From Clostridiales bacterium (GTDB lineage: Bacteria; Bacillota; Clostridia; Oscillospirales; Acutalibacteraceae), in assembly GCA_019417145.1 (NCBI GenBank), contig DXVY01000146.1:1-5143 (forward strand): 5,143 nt of DNA, given 5' to 3'. A program made the translations under genes and the position numbers. Numbering within the stretch: the first letter of the stretch is position 1; the number at the start of each line of letters is the position of its first letter. The notes below the pieces were generated by a model. That model was not told where the DNA came from and made no database searches. It was given only the letters and a program-made list of their open reading frames with translations. Shown here one piece after another: positions 4,925-5,143 of this stretch.

Positions 4925-5034
4925 GTCCTGTTCCGGCGTCCGGATATCGGATTTGGCAAAATTGAACCGCTGCTCTTGTGTGTTTTGCCTACAAAACCAT
5001 GTAGAAAAGGACGAATGTTGTAATTCCTTGTGCC

Positions 5035-5063
5035 TTGACCCGTGGGCCAGCCTTTGCTATAAT
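5035..5063 (+). promoter_or_regulatory. Strong extended -10 sigma-A promoter at the right edge
   Basis: TTGACC (5035-5040), a 17-nt spacer and consensus TATAAT (5058-5063), with TG at 5055-5056 forming an extended -10. It is the best promoter match in the window, with a start expected near 5070. The gene it serves is outside the window. Confidence 0.8.
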
Positions 5064-5067
5064 GAGG

Positions 5068-5085
5068 TTGTTAAAAAAATAACAA
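5068..5085 (+). promoter_or_regulatory. Start-site inverted repeat of the right-edge promoter
   Basis: TTGTTA (5068-5073) and TAACAA (5080-5085) flank six A. The repeat covers the expected transcription start and the first 15 or so bases, so it could be an operator or a 5'-end RNA hairpin. Confidence 0.4.
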
Positions 5086-5143
5086 ACCCGAAGCGCCGAG
5101 CCCGCGAGCCTGGAATAATCCCCGGAGCGTAGGGCGCGTTGGT

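Larger units (their letters stand above)
4619..5143. other. Gene-free right end, 525 bases, promoter-rich
   Basis: No convincing protein gene is present. Open frames of 80-90 codons on both strands lack ribosome binding sites and run across promoters. The region holds the leftward acetyltransferase promoter and leader, a GC-rich inverted repeat (GGGCGGC 4734-4740 / GCCGCCC 4764-4770), an AT-rich stretch to 4860, a rightward promoter with a bracketing inverted repeat, a terminator-like hairpin, and a second strong rightward promoter whose transcript leaves the window. Confidence 0.75.

Noticed and set aside
4696..4959. 87-codon minus-strand open frame
   Set aside because: It overlaps the acetyltransferase promoter and the rightward promoter, has no ribosome binding site, and resembles no known protein.
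4884..5132. 82-codon plus-strand open frame at the right end
   Set aside because: It would start at TTG in a GC-rich stretch without a ribosome binding site, passes through a terminator-like hairpin, and contains the strong promoter at 5035-5063.
1..5143. tRNA or rRNA genes and insertion-sequence transposases
   Set aside because: I saw no TTCGA-type tRNA arm with an acceptor stem, no rRNA core sequence, and no transposase motif on either strand.

Overview
The window looks like chromosomal DNA from a GC-rich member of the Clostridia, possibly an Oscillospiraceae-type gut Firmicute. The evidence is purine-rich Shine-Dalgarno sequences 7-10 nt before the starts, consensus sigma-A promoters in AT-rich islands, and the gene content: an M18 aminopeptidase, a TIGR02452-type PARG and clostridial-style maltose-acetyltransferase-family enzymes. 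The taxonomic call is an inference, because no rRNA or other marker gene is present.

Layout. Positions 1-222 hold the C-terminal end of a lytic transglycosylase. Four bases later an M18 zinc aminopeptidase (227-1636, +) begins in the same transcription unit and ends at an intrinsic terminator (1658-1704). A 654-base gap without a credible gene follows (1637-2290). It holds a minisatellite of seven 34-35 bp units plus a partial eighth, in which every complete unit can fold into a small RNA hairpin, then a perfect 15-bp hairpin, then an AT-rich island with two sigma-A-like promoters. These promoters lead into a bacterial-type poly(ADP-ribose) glycohydrolase (2291-3187, +).

The PARG gene converges on two leftward genes, and a long nested hairpin (3194-3264) lies between them. 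The leftward pair (3998-4618, then 3348-3977, both minus) encodes two related hexapeptide-repeat O-acetyltransferases 20 nt apart. They share an extended -10 promoter at 4695-4724. From there to the right end no protein gene is convincing. The region carries a rightward promoter with an inverted repeat bracketing its -10 element, a possible short transcript ending near 4925, and a near-perfect extended -10 promoter at 5035-5063. The transcript from that last promoter starts in a small hairpin and runs off the window.

How the parts fit together. The first two genes suit cell-wall turnover and peptide recycling, PARG removes ADP-ribose polymers, and the acetyltransferases probably act on a sugar or glycan acceptor. 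I see no evidence that the three units form one pathway. The least ordinary part is the noncoding DNA, above all the phased hairpin array at 1783-2040.
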